64,000 nucleotides of DNA from CAXMST01 sp038206985 (GCA_038206985.1 JBBRAH010000013.1:6212-70211), one strand, 5' to 3'. Shown: positions 27,643 to 37,154, numbered from the stretch's first letter. Program-made: numbers and translations. The notes: generated from the sequence alone by a model not told the origin.

Positions 27643-29132
27643 GCCGGGTGGCCACCCCCCGCATCGGCCCGACCGCTGCGGTGATCTCGCTGGTGGTCGG
27701 CGGTGCGGTGGCGGTCACGGGAGCGGGAATGCTGCTTTCCGCCTTCCTCGCCGAACTCGGTGACGGCGCACATGTCCTGCCGTTCGCCGTTGGCGGTCTG
27801 CTCAGCCTGCTCGCCGGGCTCGGCGGGGTTGCGCTCGCGAGGACGCGCCGGCGGGCCTCGACCGCACTCAACCCCTACTCAGGTTTTGCCGCTGTCACGC
27901 TGGCCTGGGTGGTGGCGGCCGGGGTCGGGTCGGCCCCCCTGCTGATCACCGGCACCTTCGACAACCCGATCAACGCCTACTTCGAGGCGATGAGCGGCTT
28001 CACCACCACGGGAGCCACGCTGATCGAAAACTACAACCAACCCGATGTCGTGTTCCTCTGGCGCAGCATCATGCAGTGGCTCGGCGGCATCGGCATCGTC
28101 GTGCTCGTCGTGGCCATCGCGCCGGTCTCGGGAACCGGCTTTCAGCGCGTCTTCTACGCCGAGACCTCCGGCGTCACGAGCGAGCGGCTCACGCCGCGGA
28201 TCATCGACACCGCCAAGATCCTCGCCGGCGTCTACCTCGCGCTCACCCTGGCCGCGTTCCTGATCTTCGACGCGACCGGGATGAACGCCTTCGAGGCGCT
28301 CAACCACACGATGACCACGATCTCGACCGGCGGCTTCTCCACCGAGCCTGCCTCGATCGCCGCCTTTGACTCCGTGGGCGTTGAGATCGCCGCGATCGTG
28401 TTCATGATCCTGGCCGGCATCAACTTCGCCTTCTACTGGCGGGCGATCAAAGGGCGCGACCTGATGCCGCAGCTCTCGGAGGTGCGCCTCTACCTGTCGA
28501 TCCTGGCGATGGCGACGACCGCGGTGACGATCAGCGTGCTGATCGCCGGCGATATCGAGGGCATCGGCGAGAGCATCCGCGAGTCCGCCTTCGCCGTCGT
28601 CTCGCTGACCACCGGCACCGGGTTCGTGACTGCGGACTTTGACCTGTGGAACACCTTCTCGCGGATCCTGCTGCTGAGCCTGATGTTCGTCGGCGCCTGC
28701 GCGGGCTCGGCCTCGGGTGGGCTCAAGGTGATCCGGGTCTCGATGCTGTTGAAGAGCTCCCAGCAGGAGATCGAGCGACAACTGCGGCCCAACGCCGTTC
28801 AGGTGTTGAGGGTCGGTGGCAGGACCTTCTCCGAGGACGCGCGCCGCGCCGTGCTCGGCTTCTTCCTCCTCTACGTGATCGTCTACGCGCTGGGCTCCGT
28901 CGCCATGGGCGCCACCGGGGTCGATCCGATCACGGCGATCAGCGGCGCGGCAACCACGCTGAACATCGTCGGCCCGGGCCTCGGCGAGATCGGCGCGACG
29001 GACTCCTTCGGCGCCATCCCGGAGGGTGGCCGAGTGGTCGGCACGCTGCTGATGCTCATCGGGCGGCTCGAGATCTTCACCGTCGTCGCGCTGTTCGCGC
29101 CGCTGTTCCGGATCCGCAGGGGGATGATCTAG
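27639..29132 (+). CDS. trkH: TrkH, copy 2
   Basis: 497 residues, the same length as copy 1 and very similar over its whole length, including near-identical blocks such as the LTPRIIDTAKILAGVYL region. All four pore-loop glycines are present (FTTTGATL, ISTGGFST, TTGTGFVTADF, NIVGPGLGEIG). GTG at 27639 overlaps the copy 1 stop (GTGA). It is a recent tandem duplicate of copy 1; differences concentrate in the first two segments and in the loop after the third pore helix. Confidence 0.94.
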   Translation: MSRVATPRIGPTAAVISLVVGGAVAVTGAGMLLSAFLAELGDGAHVLPFAVGGLLSLLAGLGGVALARTRRRASTALNPYSGFAAVTLAWVVAAGVGSAPLLITGTFDNPINAYFEAMSGFTTTGATLIENYNQPDVVFLWRSIMQWLGGIGIVVLVVAIAPVSGTGFQRVFYAETSGVTSERLTPRIIDTAKILAGVYLALTLAAFLIFDATGMNAFEALNHTMTTISTGGFSTEPASIAAFDSVGVEIAAIVFMILAGINFAFYWRAIKGRDLMPQLSEVRLYLSILAMATTAVTISVLIAGDIEGIGESIRESAFAVVSLTTGTGFVTADFDLWNTFSRILLLSLMFVGACAGSASGGLKVIRVSMLLKSSQQEIERQLRPNAVQVLRVGGRTFSEDARRAVLGFFLLYVIVYALGSVAMGATGVDPITAISGAATTLNIVGPGLGEIGATDSFGAIPEGGRVVGTLLMLIGRLEIFTVVALFAPLFRIRRGMI

Positions 29133-29134
29133 GA

Positions 29135-30619
29135 ATGGGATTGCGAAGACCTCTCGGTCCGGGAACGGTGCTCCTCGGCGTCGTCGCCTTCGGCACGTTC
29201 GGAGTCTGCGGCGTGGGGATGCTCGCTGCGGCGCTGCTCGGTGGCCTGGCCGACGGGCGAGACCTCGGCGCGCTGATCGGACCGGCGCTGCCCCTGATCG
29301 CAATCGGCCTGCTCGGCGTACGGGTCCTGCCGCCGCCGGATCGCCGCGCCGCCATCCGGCCCACGGCGGGCCTCGGCGCGATCACCCTGGCCTAGAGCCT
29401 CGCGGCCCTGGTCGGGACGATCCCCTTCCTGGTCACGGGCCAGTTCAGCAACCTCATCGACGCCTGCTTCGAGGCAATGAGCGGCTTCTCGACGACCGGC
29501 GCCACACTGATCGACGATGTCGACGCGGTGCCCGACGCGCTGCCCGCCTGGCGCAGCATCATGCAATGGCTTGGCGGCGTCGGGATCGTCGTGCTGATCG
29601 TCGCCATCGCCCCGACGCTCGCGCCCGGCCTGCAGCGCTACTTCGATTCGGAGGCCCCGGGGATCGGGGACAGCCGGCTGACTCCCCGGATCGCCGAAAC
29701 GGCGAAGATCGTCGGCTGGATCTACGCCGCCCTGACCGCCGCCGCGGCAATCGCCTACTTCGTCGCCGGCATGGGCAGCTTCGACGCGATCAACCACGCG
29801 ATGACGACCCTGGCGACCGGCGGCTTCTCGACCCACACGGCCTCGATCGCCTACTTCGACTCGGTTGCCATCGAGGGTGTGGCGATCGTCTTCATGGGGG
29901 CCGCAGCGATCAACTTCGCCTTCTATTGGCGGGTGATCAAGGGTGAGTCGCTGATGCCGCAGCTCGCCGAGGTCCGGATCTACATCGGCATCCTGGTTAT
30001 CGCAATCGCCGCGGTTACGCTCAGCCTGATCGGCACCAGCGACGCCGACGGCGCGGGCGAGGCGCTGCGCTGGGCGGGATTCACAGTGACCTCGCTCTCG
30101 AGCACCACCGGATTCACGACCGCTGACTTCGACCTCTGGGGCGGCTTTGCGGAGATCGTCCTGCTCGCCACCATGGTGATCGGCGGCTGCGCCGGCTCCA
30201 CCGCCGGGGGCATGAAGGTGGTGCGGGTGGCGCTGCTCGGCAAGGCCGCCGCACAGGAGCTTCAGCGCCAAACCCAGCCCAGGGCGATCACGGTCCCGCG
30301 GCTCGGCGGGCGGGTCTTCGACGAGAGCATCCGCGGCGCCGTGCTCGCCTTCTTCTGCATCTACGTACTGATCTTTTCGATCGGGGTGATCGGTTTCACA
30401 GCGTCCGGGCTCGGTGAGGTGAGCGCGATCGGCGGAGTGGCCGCGACCCTCAACGGGGTCGGCCCTGGGCTCGGCGAGCTCGGCGGCCTGGAGAACTTCC
30501 AGGCGCTGCCCCAGGGAGGACGGGTCCTCGCCAGCTTCCTGATGCTCGTCGGCCGGCTGGAAATCTTCACCGTGGTCGCGCTGCTGGTCGCTGCAGCGAC
30601 CGCGCTGCGCCGCCGCTGA
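29135..30619 (+). pseudogene. TrkH, copy 3, interrupted by an in-frame TAG at codon 87
   Basis: The frame starts with ATG at 29135, 2 bp after the copy 2 stop, and would give a 494-residue TrkH. Codon 87 (29393-29395) is TAG, where copies 1 and 2 have Trp (TLAW). Downstream the frame is fully open for 407 codons with all pore loops (FSTTGATL, LATGGFST, SSTTGFTTADF, NGVGPGLGELG) and matching codon use. The mutation is thus recent, is a sequence error, or is read through. Restart inside (for example at ATG 29477) would lose the first segments and half of the first pore region. It is more diverged from copies 1 and 2 than they are from each other. Confidence 0.8.
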
Positions 30620-30652
30620 GCCGGGCCCTCGGCCTGGCCGCGCCGCGGCTGA

Positions 30653-31396
30653 TCAGCTCAGGAGGCGCGGATCATTGCTGCAGATCCCCGCGACGCCGAT
30701 CTCGCGAAGCGCCGCGATGCGCTCCGGCTCGTCGACGGTCCAGGCGATCAGGCAGACGTCGATCCGCCGGGCGGTCTCGGCCAGACGTTTGCTGATCAAC
30801 GGGTGATAGACCCAGGCCGCCGTCGCGCCCAGCTCCGGAGCACGCCGCTCGAGCAACGCCGGCAGGCGGCGACGCATCATCGCCAGCGCAGCGAGCACGG
30901 CCGGCCGGGCCAGGGGCTTGCGGTCCCAGGGGCGGGTCACCTTCGGGTAGGTCCAGCCGCGTCGCAAGTCGGGCTCCAGGGCCCTGATCGCGGACAGCGA
31001 CTCCACGTACGCGGTCGAGACCATCGCCCGGGAGACGAGGTCGCGCTCGCGCAGGGCGGCGACTAAGTCGTATTCGCGGCCGGGCAACTTCACGTCGCAG
31101 TTGAACTCGACCTGGGTGAGCGGCGGGCGGGTGAAGGCATCGAGCGCTTCGCTGAGGGTCAGCGCCTCGCGAGAGTCCGCGTCGTGCCAGTCGTGGGCGA
31201 TGACCAGCTCGGTGCGCTCGCCGACGGGGACCTCGGGCGCCCCGTCGTGCCTCCAGAGCACGTCGAACTCGATGATCTCGACACCGATCTCGACGGCCCG
31301 CTCGAAACTCGCGAGCGTGTTGCCGGGCACGAGGAGGTCAGCACCCTTGTGACCGACCCGGCGGAATCCGCCAGGGGCCGGGGCAGCTCCGCTCAC
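30653..31396 (-). CDS. Glycerophosphodiester phosphodiesterase
   Basis: 247 residues forming a GDPD TIM barrel. The N-terminal signature GHKGADLLVPGNTLASFERA is followed by GVEIIEFDVLWRHDG (metal-binding Glu/Asp) and IAHDWHD with the catalytic His. The C-terminus keeps LIAWTVDEPERI and GVAGICSNDP. It hydrolyses glycerophosphodiesters to glycerol 3-phosphate and an alcohol. The usual HRG at the first catalytic His reads HKG here, seen in a subset of the family. No signal peptide, so cytosolic. It lies 5 bp after a membrane protein gene, in the MFS operon. Confidence 0.9.
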   Translation of the reverse strand: MSGAAPAPGGFRRVGHKGADLLVPGNTLASFERAVEIGVEIIEFDVLWRHDGAPEVPVGERTELVIAHDWHDADSREALTLSEALDAFTRPPLTQVEFNCDVKLPGREYDLVAALRERDLVSRAMVSTAYVESLSAIRALEPDLRRGWTYPKVTRPWDRKPLARPAVLAALAMMRRRLPALLERRAPELGATAAWVYHPLISKRLAETARRIDVCLIAWTVDEPERIAALREIGVAGICSNDPRLLS

Positions 31397-31401
31397 CGTT
31401 C

Positions 31402-32148
31402 CTACTTCTCCTCGTCCCCGGTCTGCTCTTCGGTGTCGCCCGCCTGCTCATCGAGCCCGAGCTCGAGCTCGGGCGCTTCGTCGGCGTCGAGCTTCCCGGT
31501 CCCCTCTTCCGCCGCGTCGGCGTCCTCGGCGGCAGGGCTCGAGCGGCGCGAACGTCGCTTGCGTTGAGCGGCGGTCGCGGGTGAGGCCTTGGTGGCACGG
31601 TTGCGTCCACCGCTGCGCCCCCTCCCACCGCGGCGTGCGCGGGACGCCGGCTTGGCGTCTGCCTCCTCGCCGGCATCGGAAGTTTCGGCGGTCTCGCCCT
31701 CGGCCTCCTCGTCAAACAGCACTGAGCTCTCGGCTGCTGCCTGCTTCTGACGCCGGCGCGAGCGAGCGCTGGACTTGGACTTCGGCTTCGGCTTCTTGGA
31801 CTTCTGCTTCGGCTTCGATCCGGCCTCAGCCCTCTTCTCATGCTCCATTTCGTCGATGGCGGAGCTCAGAGGTTCGTAGCCGCCCTGGCGATCGACGCGA
31901 TCGCTGACCAGCATGCGCAGGATCGCGCCGAGGCCGCTGAGGACCCCGGCCGAGGCCAGGCCGCCGGTGAAGATCCCGATCGCGGCAATCCCGCGGCTCT
32001 CACGCTGGAGGTCCTCGAAGAACGGCAGTGTGTTGTCGGAAGTGGTGATCGTGATCGCGATAATCAGCGAGAGCGTGAGGACGATGCCGGCCGCCCAGAT
32101 CAGGGTCTTGGACAGCAGCTCGAACCAGGCGAGAGTGGGGCGCTCCAT
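31402..32148 (-). CDS. Membrane protein with long charged tail, unknown function
   Basis: 248 residues. Two membrane segments (about 11-33 and 53-80) are followed by a 165-residue tail. The tail starts with Lys/Pro repeats (KPKQKSKKPKPKSKSS), continues with alternating acidic and Arg-rich blocks, and ends acidic. It resembles other charge-block proteins in this window, but I recognise no family. It lies 9 bp downstream of the MFS transporter and 5 bp upstream of the phosphodiesterase, so all three are co-transcribed. A role linked to the envelope is inference. Confidence 0.65.
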   Translation of the reverse strand: MERPTLAWFELLSKTLIWAAGIVLTLSLIIAITITTSDNTLPFFEDLQRESRGIAAIGIFTGGLASAGVLSGLGAILRMLVSDRVDRQGGYEPLSSAIDEMEHEKRAEAGSKPKQKSKKPKPKSKSSARSRRRQKQAAAESSVLFDEEAEGETAETSDAGEEADAKPASRARRGGRGRSGGRNRATKASPATAAQRKRRSRRSSPAAEDADAAEEGTGKLDADEAPELELGLDEQAGDTEEQTGDEEK

Positions 32149-32157
32149 AAATGCAGC

Positions 32158-33759
32158 CTATTGGGCCGCGCTGCCCGGCCCCGGCGGCGCCTCGCCGCTG
32201 CGCTCACCGCGCCCCCGCACGCGCCCACCGACAAAGAGCACACAGACCACGAAGCCCGCCAGCGCCACCCCGGCGACCACCTCGAGGCCGGTCTGCAGGC
32301 CGGCGACGAAGGAGTCGCGGACGATCGTCTCGATCTCGGCCTGCACGCTGCCGCCGAGCTTCGCGAGGGCGACCGACGCGGCGTCGGTCCCGGTCAGCAG
32401 ACCGTGCAGGACGGAGGTCTGCTGGCCGGTCAGGTCGGTGCCGGCCGCACTCGCCTGCGAAGCGAGCACGTCCTCGGACCGTGCGGTGAAGATCGCCGTG
32501 GTCGCCGCCAGTCCGATCGCCCCGCCCGCGATCTGGCACATGTAGATGATCCCGCCGGCGAGGCTCGACTGCGAGGCGGGCAGCGCGGTCACCGCCGAGG
32601 TCGTGATCGAGGAGTAGAAGGCGCCGACGCCGACGCCGAGCAGGAAGAGGCCCGGCATGAGGGACGTGTAGCCCGAGTCGGGGCCGATGGTGGAGAGCAG
32701 GAAGGTGCCGGCGACCATCAGGGCGGATCCCCCGGAGACCATCAGCTTCGCTCCGAGCCGCTCATAGACCTGGCCGGCGACGTAGGAGGTGACCGCGAAG
32801 GTGCCCATCATCGGCAGCAACCCGAGCCCCGCCTGCAGGGGCGAGTAATCGAGGATCTTGATCAGAAACTGGGGTACGTAGAGGACGACTACGAAAAACA
32901 CCGCGGACATCAGCAGCGTGCTGAGCGCCGCTGCTGCGAACTCCCGGTTGCGCATCACCTCTGAGGGCACCAGTGCGGCGCTGCCCATCCGCGGTTCGAT
33001 CAGGCCGAAGGAGACGATCAGCACTGCGGACGCTACGAGCAGGCCGACCACGCGCGGGTCGCCGAAGCCCCAGTCCGAGGACTGGTCGAGGGCGAGCATC
33101 AGGCAGAGCAGTCCGAGCGAGAGCGCCGCCATCCCGGCGTAGTCGATCCGCTCGCGGACATGCTCCTCGGTCTGGTGGATCTTGGCCGCGATCACGAGCA
33201 CCGCGAAGATCGCCACCGGCACGTTGAGGAAGAAGATCCAGCGCCAGCTGAACAACTCGGTCAGCGCGCCGCCGAGCATTGGTCCGATCGCATTGCCGAG
33301 ACCGGCGACGGCGAGGATCAGCCCGCCGGCGAGTGCAGCGCGGCTCGGCGGCAGAGCGGCGTAGGTCATGCCGAGGATCGCCGGCCACATCAGGGCCCCA
33401 CCGAGCCCCATACCGACCCGCATTCCGATCAGGGTCTCCGCGTTCGGCGCGAGCCCGCCGAGCAGTGAGAAGCCGGCGAACAGGGCGGCACCGATGAAAA
33501 ACGTCTTCCGCCGGCCGAACATGTCGGCGAGGCGACCGCCTGTGACGATCGCCAGGCCGAAGACCAGGGCGTAGGCGTTGATAACCCACTGCGCGGTGCC
33601 GACATCAACGTCGAAGTCCTGCTCGATCGCCGGGATCGCGACGTTCAGCGCCGTGAAGTCGTTGGCGATCACGAAAACGCCGAGCGCCAGCGCGAACAGG
33701 GCCACGCCCGTGCCGGGCGGCAGAGGCTCCTTCTCTGTTCCGGTCGGCCGCGAGTCCAT
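32158..33759 (-). CDS. MFS transporter, DHA2 (EmrB/QacA) family
   Basis: 533 residues with about 14 membrane segments, the DHA2 drug:proton antiporter layout. Motif A-like GGRLADMFGRRKTF lies in the loop after segment 2, and motif C-like segments (GLGNAIGPMLGGALTE) follow in segment 5. It exports hydrophobic cations or drugs; the natural substrate is unknown. The C-terminal 30 residues are charged and cytosolic. It heads a small minus-strand operon after prs. Confidence 0.92.
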   Translation of the reverse strand: MDSRPTGTEKEPLPPGTGVALFALALGVFVIANDFTALNVAIPAIEQDFDVDVGTAQWVINAYALVFGLAIVTGGRLADMFGRRKTFFIGAALFAGFSLLGGLAPNAETLIGMRVGMGLGGALMWPAILGMTYAALPPSRAALAGGLILAVAGLGNAIGPMLGGALTELFSWRWIFFLNVPVAIFAVLVIAAKIHQTEEHVRERIDYAGMAALSLGLLCLMLALDQSSDWGFGDPRVVGLLVASAVLIVSFGLIEPRMGSAALVPSEVMRNREFAAAALSTLLMSAVFFVVVLYVPQFLIKILDYSPLQAGLGLLPMMGTFAVTSYVAGQVYERLGAKLMVSGGSALMVAGTFLLSTIGPDSGYTSLMPGLFLLGVGVGAFYSSITTSAVTALPASQSSLAGGIIYMCQIAGGAIGLAATTAIFTARSEDVLASQASAAGTDLTGQQTSVLHGLLTGTDAASVALAKLGGSVQAEIETIVRDSFVAGLQTGLEVVAGVALAGFVVCVLFVGGRVRGRGERSGEAPPGPGSAAQ

Positions 33760-33837
33760 CAGCCCCCCGTTCCCCCTCTTCTCCGTCCCCCGACAGCGAT
33801 CATCAGCGCCTCAGCGGACTACCACGGCCTGCGCACA

Positions 33838-34866
33838 TCAGAAGAGCTGGTTCTCGCCGGCGAAGATCTCGGAGACCGAGTCGTCGCTGAAGATCCGGCG
33901 GATCGAATCGGCGAGCGTCTGGGCCGTGGAGAGCACCGTGATGTTGGGCGGCGCGCCCTCGCGCAGCGGCATCGTGTCGGTCACGACGATCCGCTCGATC
34001 TTCGAGTTCTCGTAGGCGAGGCGCTCGTAGGCGGGACCGCTGAAAACCCCGTGCGTGGCACAGGCGATCACACGGGCCGCGCCCTCGTCGAGGACCGTGC
34101 TGGCGGCCGCACAGAGTGTCCCGGCCGTATCGATCATGTCGTCGACGAGCACGGCGGTCTTGCCCTCGACTTCACCGACCACGTAGCCGATCTCGGCGAC
34201 CTGCTGCTCGGGCCGCTCCTTCTCCATGACCGCCCAGTGGCAGCCGACCTTGCGGGCAAAGTTGCGGGCCACCTTGACGCGGCCGGCGTCGGGGCTGACG
34301 ATCACCAGATCCTCCTCGAACTGCTGATCGATGAACCACTGCGTGAGCATCGGCATCGCCGTCATGTGGTCGACCGGAACCTGGAAGAAGCCCTGAACCT
34401 GGCCGGCGTGCAGATCCATGGTCAGGACGCGATCGACACCGACCTCCTCCAGCAGACGGGCGACGACGCGGGCGCTGATCGGCTCGCGCGGCTTCGATTT
34501 CTTGTCCTGGCGTGCGTAGCCGTACCAGGGCATCACGGCGATGATTCGGTGCGCGGAAGCTCCCTGCGCCGCGTCGATCATGCAGAGCAGTTCCATCAGA
34601 GCGTCGTTGGGCGTCATGCCGGCGCGATCGTTGGCGGCCGTGGACTGGATGATGAAGACATCGGCGCCGCGGATCGACTCGTTGTAGCGGCAGTAGATCT
34701 CGCCGTTGGAAAAGGTCTTGAGGTCGACCTGGCCGAGGTCCACGTCGAGGCGCTGGGCGATGCGCGCGGCCAGCTCCCCCGAGGCGCGGCCGCCGAAGAC
34801 CATCATCCGCTTGTTGTACTCCTGCGAGATCGAGCTCTCGATCCGAGGCTCATCCAGGGTGCTCAC
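33838..34866 (-). CDS. prs: Ribose-phosphate pyrophosphokinase (PRPP synthetase)
   Basis: 342 residues, class I enzyme making PRPP from ribose 5-phosphate and ATP for nucleotide, His and Trp synthesis. MVFGGRASGELAARIAQRL near the start, VLTMDLHAGQVQGFF (signature), IVSPDAGRVKVARNFA and the PRPP-binding VLVDDMIDTAGTL are all intact. The N-terminus has about 20 extra residues relative to E. coli. The GTG start at 34866 overlaps the glmU stop by 4 bp (GTGA). glmU-prs is a conserved actinobacterial pair. Confidence 0.97.
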   Translation of the reverse strand: MSTLDEPRIESSISQEYNKRMMVFGGRASGELAARIAQRLDVDLGQVDLKTFSNGEIYCRYNESIRGADVFIIQSTAANDRAGMTPNDALMELLCMIDAAQGASAHRIIAVMPWYGYARQDKKSKPREPISARVVARLLEEVGVDRVLTMDLHAGQVQGFFQVPVDHMTAMPMLTQWFIDQQFEEDLVIVSPDAGRVKVARNFARKVGCHWAVMEKERPEQQVAEIGYVVGEVEGKTAVLVDDMIDTAGTLCAAASTVLDEGAARVIACATHGVFSGPAYERLAYENSKIERIVVTDTMPLREGAPPNITVLSTAQTLADSIRRIFSDDSVSEIFAGENQLF

Positions 34867-36272
34867 CGGTCTTTGTTCTCCTTCTTAGTGCCCTCGTGCT
34901 TCGCAACCTTGCGAGCCGCGTAGCCCTCGATCTCGACCTGTTCGGATCTCGTCAGCGCCAGCGAACCCGCCGGCACGTCTTCCGCGATCACCGATCCGGC
35001 GCCAGTGTATGCCTCATCGCCGACCTCGACCGGCGCGATCAAAGTCGTGTCCACCCCAGTCCGCACATTGCGACCTATCTTCGTCCGGTTCTTGACGAAT
35101 CCGTCGTAGTTGGCCGTGATCGTCGCGGCGCCCAGGTTGGTGCCCTCGCCGATGTCCGCATCGCCGATGTAGGAGAGGTGCGGCACCTTGGAGCCGGCGC
35201 CCACCGTGGAGTTCTTGATCTCGACGAAGGTACCGGCCTTGGCGCCCTCCTCGAGACGCGCTTTCGGCCGCAGGTAGGCGAACGGCCCGACGCTGCAGCG
35301 GTCGGCGACCGAGCACTCGACGAGGTAGGAGTGGGGAACCGTGACCTCGTTACCCAGCTCGGCGTCGATCAGGGTCGTGTGCGGGCCGACCACGCAGCCG
35401 TCGCCGACCCTGCAGGCGCCGATCAGCGTGCAGCCGGGCTCGATGCGGACGTCGGAGCCGATCTCGGCCTCGACCTCGATGTAGGTCGTTGCCGGATCGA
35501 CGATCGTGGCGCCGCCGCGCATATGCCGCTCGAGGATCTGTCGCCGGGCCTCGGCCTCGACGGTGGCTAGATCGACGCGGTCGTTGATGCCGAGGATCAC
35601 GTTGGGGTCGGCGGAGACGAAGGGCATCACCTTGCCGCCCGCGGCGCGGATCGGGCCGAGCACGTCGGGCAGGTAGTACTCACCCTGAGCGTTGTCGTTG
35701 GTGATCCGATCGAGCGCGGCGGCGAGGGCAGTGGCCTCGAAGACGTAGATGCCGGCGTTGATCTCGCGGATCTCGAGTTCGGCGGCGCTTGCGTCGCCGG
35801 CGGCCTTGGTCTCGACGATCTTCTCGACCTCGAGGCTGTCGGCGTCGCGGACGATGCGCCCGTAGGAGCCGGGGTCGTCGAGGATCGCGCTGACCAGGGT
35901 GGCGGCCGCGCCAGAGTTGGCGTGGGCGGCAAGCAGATCGGCGATCATCTGCGCGGAGACGAGCGGCACGTCGCCGCTCAGCACGAGGACAGTCTCAGAG
36001 GCCTCGACCACCTCGCGGGCGGCGCGCACCGCGCCACCGGTCCCGTCGGCGACCTCCTGGGGGACCACCTCGATCTCCTCCGGCAGGGCGCCGGAGATGT
36101 CGCGGTCGGGCGAGACGATCACCGCGATCCGCCCCGCTCCGGCCTTCCGCGCGGCCTCGATCGGCCAGGAGACCATTGCCCGCCCACAAACGGGATGCAG
36201 GACCTTGGGCACCGCGGACTTCATCCGCGAGCCCTGCCCCGCGGCCATGATCAGGACGGTCGGCGCGCTCAC
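34863..36272 (-). CDS. glmU: Bifunctional GlmU: UDP-GlcNAc pyrophosphorylase and glucosamine-1-phosphate acetyltransferase
   Basis: 469 residues. The N-terminal nucleotidyltransferase has LIMAAGQGSRMKSAVPKVLH (about 6-25) and NDNAQGEYYLPDV. The C-terminal half is a left-handed beta-helix with hexapeptide repeats and PFAYLRPKARLEEGAKAGTF, NLGAATITANYDG, the acetyltransferase active-site region. It supplies UDP-GlcNAc for peptidoglycan. GTG at 36272 gives the normal start (SAPTVLIMAAG); the open frame upstream is shadow. The HNH gene ends 49 bp upstream. Confidence 0.97.
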   Translation of the reverse strand: MSAPTVLIMAAGQGSRMKSAVPKVLHPVCGRAMVSWPIEAARKAGAGRIAVIVSPDRDISGALPEEIEVVPQEVADGTGGAVRAAREVVEASETVLVLSGDVPLVSAQMIADLLAAHANSGAAATLVSAILDDPGSYGRIVRDADSLEVEKIVETKAAGDASAAELEIREINAGIYVFEATALAAALDRITNDNAQGEYYLPDVLGPIRAAGGKVMPFVSADPNVILGINDRVDLATVEAEARRQILERHMRGGATIVDPATTYIEVEAEIGSDVRIEPGCTLIGACRVGDGCVVGPHTTLIDAELGNEVTVPHSYLVECSVADRCSVGPFAYLRPKARLEEGAKAGTFVEIKNSTVGAGSKVPHLSYIGDADIGEGTNLGAATITANYDGFVKNRTKIGRNVRTGVDTTLIAPVEVGDEAYTGAGSVIAEDVPAGSLALTRSEQVEIEGYAARKVAKHEGTKKENKDR

Positions 36273-36321
36273 CGGTCGAATCGTATTGACGCAGCCGCCC
36301 ACAGCGCGATCCGGGGCGCAT

Positions 36322-37107
36322 TCATGCAGCGTCCCGCCTATCGGCGCGCTGCGCGTCGGCCTCCCGGCGTTCCCGCTCCCGCTCGTACCAGCGCACCCAC
36401 TTGCGCACCGCATTGTCGGAAACGCCGTACTTGCGCCCCACCGCCGACCAACTCGTCGCCTTGATCTCGGCCAAAAGTTGGTCGAAAGGCGGTCGCTCGA
36501 CCTTGCGGGCAGAGGGACGGGGCTTCCCGATCAGGCCCTTCTTGGGCGCGTGGCGACTACAGGCACGACAGCAGTAGCGATTGTGCTCCGTCGCCGGCAC
36601 GAACTCCGCTCCGCACCAGTCGCATTCGCGGACCGAGTCGAGGACAGCGTTCTTGCGGCCACAGTGCGTTGGGAGGGTGGCCGCGCAGTTGGGGCAGAGC
36701 ATCCGCAGGTTCTCCAGCCTGTGGTCATCCGGCACACCGTTGATATGGCCGAGGATCAAGGTGAGACGCGCGCCATGCCAATCCTCCCCCTGTCCGCACA
36801 TCTCACATTCGGCTTCGAGGAGACCATCGTTGAGCAGGCGCCGCTTCAACTTCCCGCGCTGGTAAGTCGACGACTCAACCATCACTTCTGCCAGCGGGAT
36901 CGGTGGACGGTGCGGGTTCCCGGCCGACGCTCGATACGGATCGAAGTGGTTAGCCGGGATCCTCCAGATTTCATCGACCCAGTGCCGGAACAGCTTGTGA
37001 TTCCCGCCGGCCGGCCGCATGCCTAGCTTCCGGAGCGCCTCTGCGTAGGAGAACGAGCTTGCTACGGCCTCCCTGGCGGCAGCTTCCGAGTACCTTTGGC
37101 ACGACAC
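36322..37107 (-). CDS. HNH endonuclease with zinc ribbons and C-terminal HTH
   Basis: About 261 residues, a family frequent in actinobacteria and their phages. Order: an N-terminal helical module (SFSYAEALRKLGMRPAGGNHK), GKLKRRLLNDGLLEAECEMCGQ, HNH core LILGHINGVPDDHRLENLRMLCPNC (about 133-157), a CxxC...YCCRAC zinc ribbon, and a terminal YGVSDNAVRKWVRWYERE helix-turn-helix. The usual DHxNG is GHING here, so one metal/catalytic residue is changed. Start codons GTG 37113 and 37107 both lie inside the LexA-type palindrome; 37107 is chosen. The gene lies between tRNA-Gln and glmU, an insertion in an otherwise conserved neighbourhood. Confidence 0.85.
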   Translation of the reverse strand: MSCQRYSEAAAREAVASSFSYAEALRKLGMRPAGGNHKLFRHWVDEIWRIPANHFDPYRASAGNPHRPPIPLAEVMVESSTYQRGKLKRRLLNDGLLEAECEMCGQGEDWHGARLTLILGHINGVPDDHRLENLRMLCPNCAATLPTHCGRKNAVLDSVRECDWCGAEFVPATEHNRYCCRACSRHAPKKGLIGKPRPSARKVERPPFDQLLAEIKATSWSAVGRKYGVSDNAVRKWVRWYERERERREADAQRADRRDAA

Positions 37108-37127
37108 GAACACTAGTTCGTGTCGTG
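37100..37127 (-). promoter_or_regulatory. LexA/DinR-type operator: perfect 12-bp inverted repeat with 4-bp centre
   Basis: The arms CACGACACGAAC and GTTCGTGTCGTG flank ACTA. The core 37107-37120 is CGAAC-N4-GTTCG, the SOS box consensus of Gram-positive and actinobacterial LexA. It covers a TAGTGT -10-like hexamer (37115-37110) and the likely start codon of the HNH gene, so a bound repressor would block initiation. The outer arms add 7 bp of symmetry beyond the SOS core. Confidence 0.75.
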
Positions 37128-37154
37128 GACGGATTCGGCCAGCTCCACACCCCC

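Noticed and set aside
29393..29395. Pyrrolysine or recoded amber codon in trkH copy 3
   Set aside because: No pyl genes are visible, and a one-base change from Trp TGG is the simpler explanation. Kept only as an open test in the findings.
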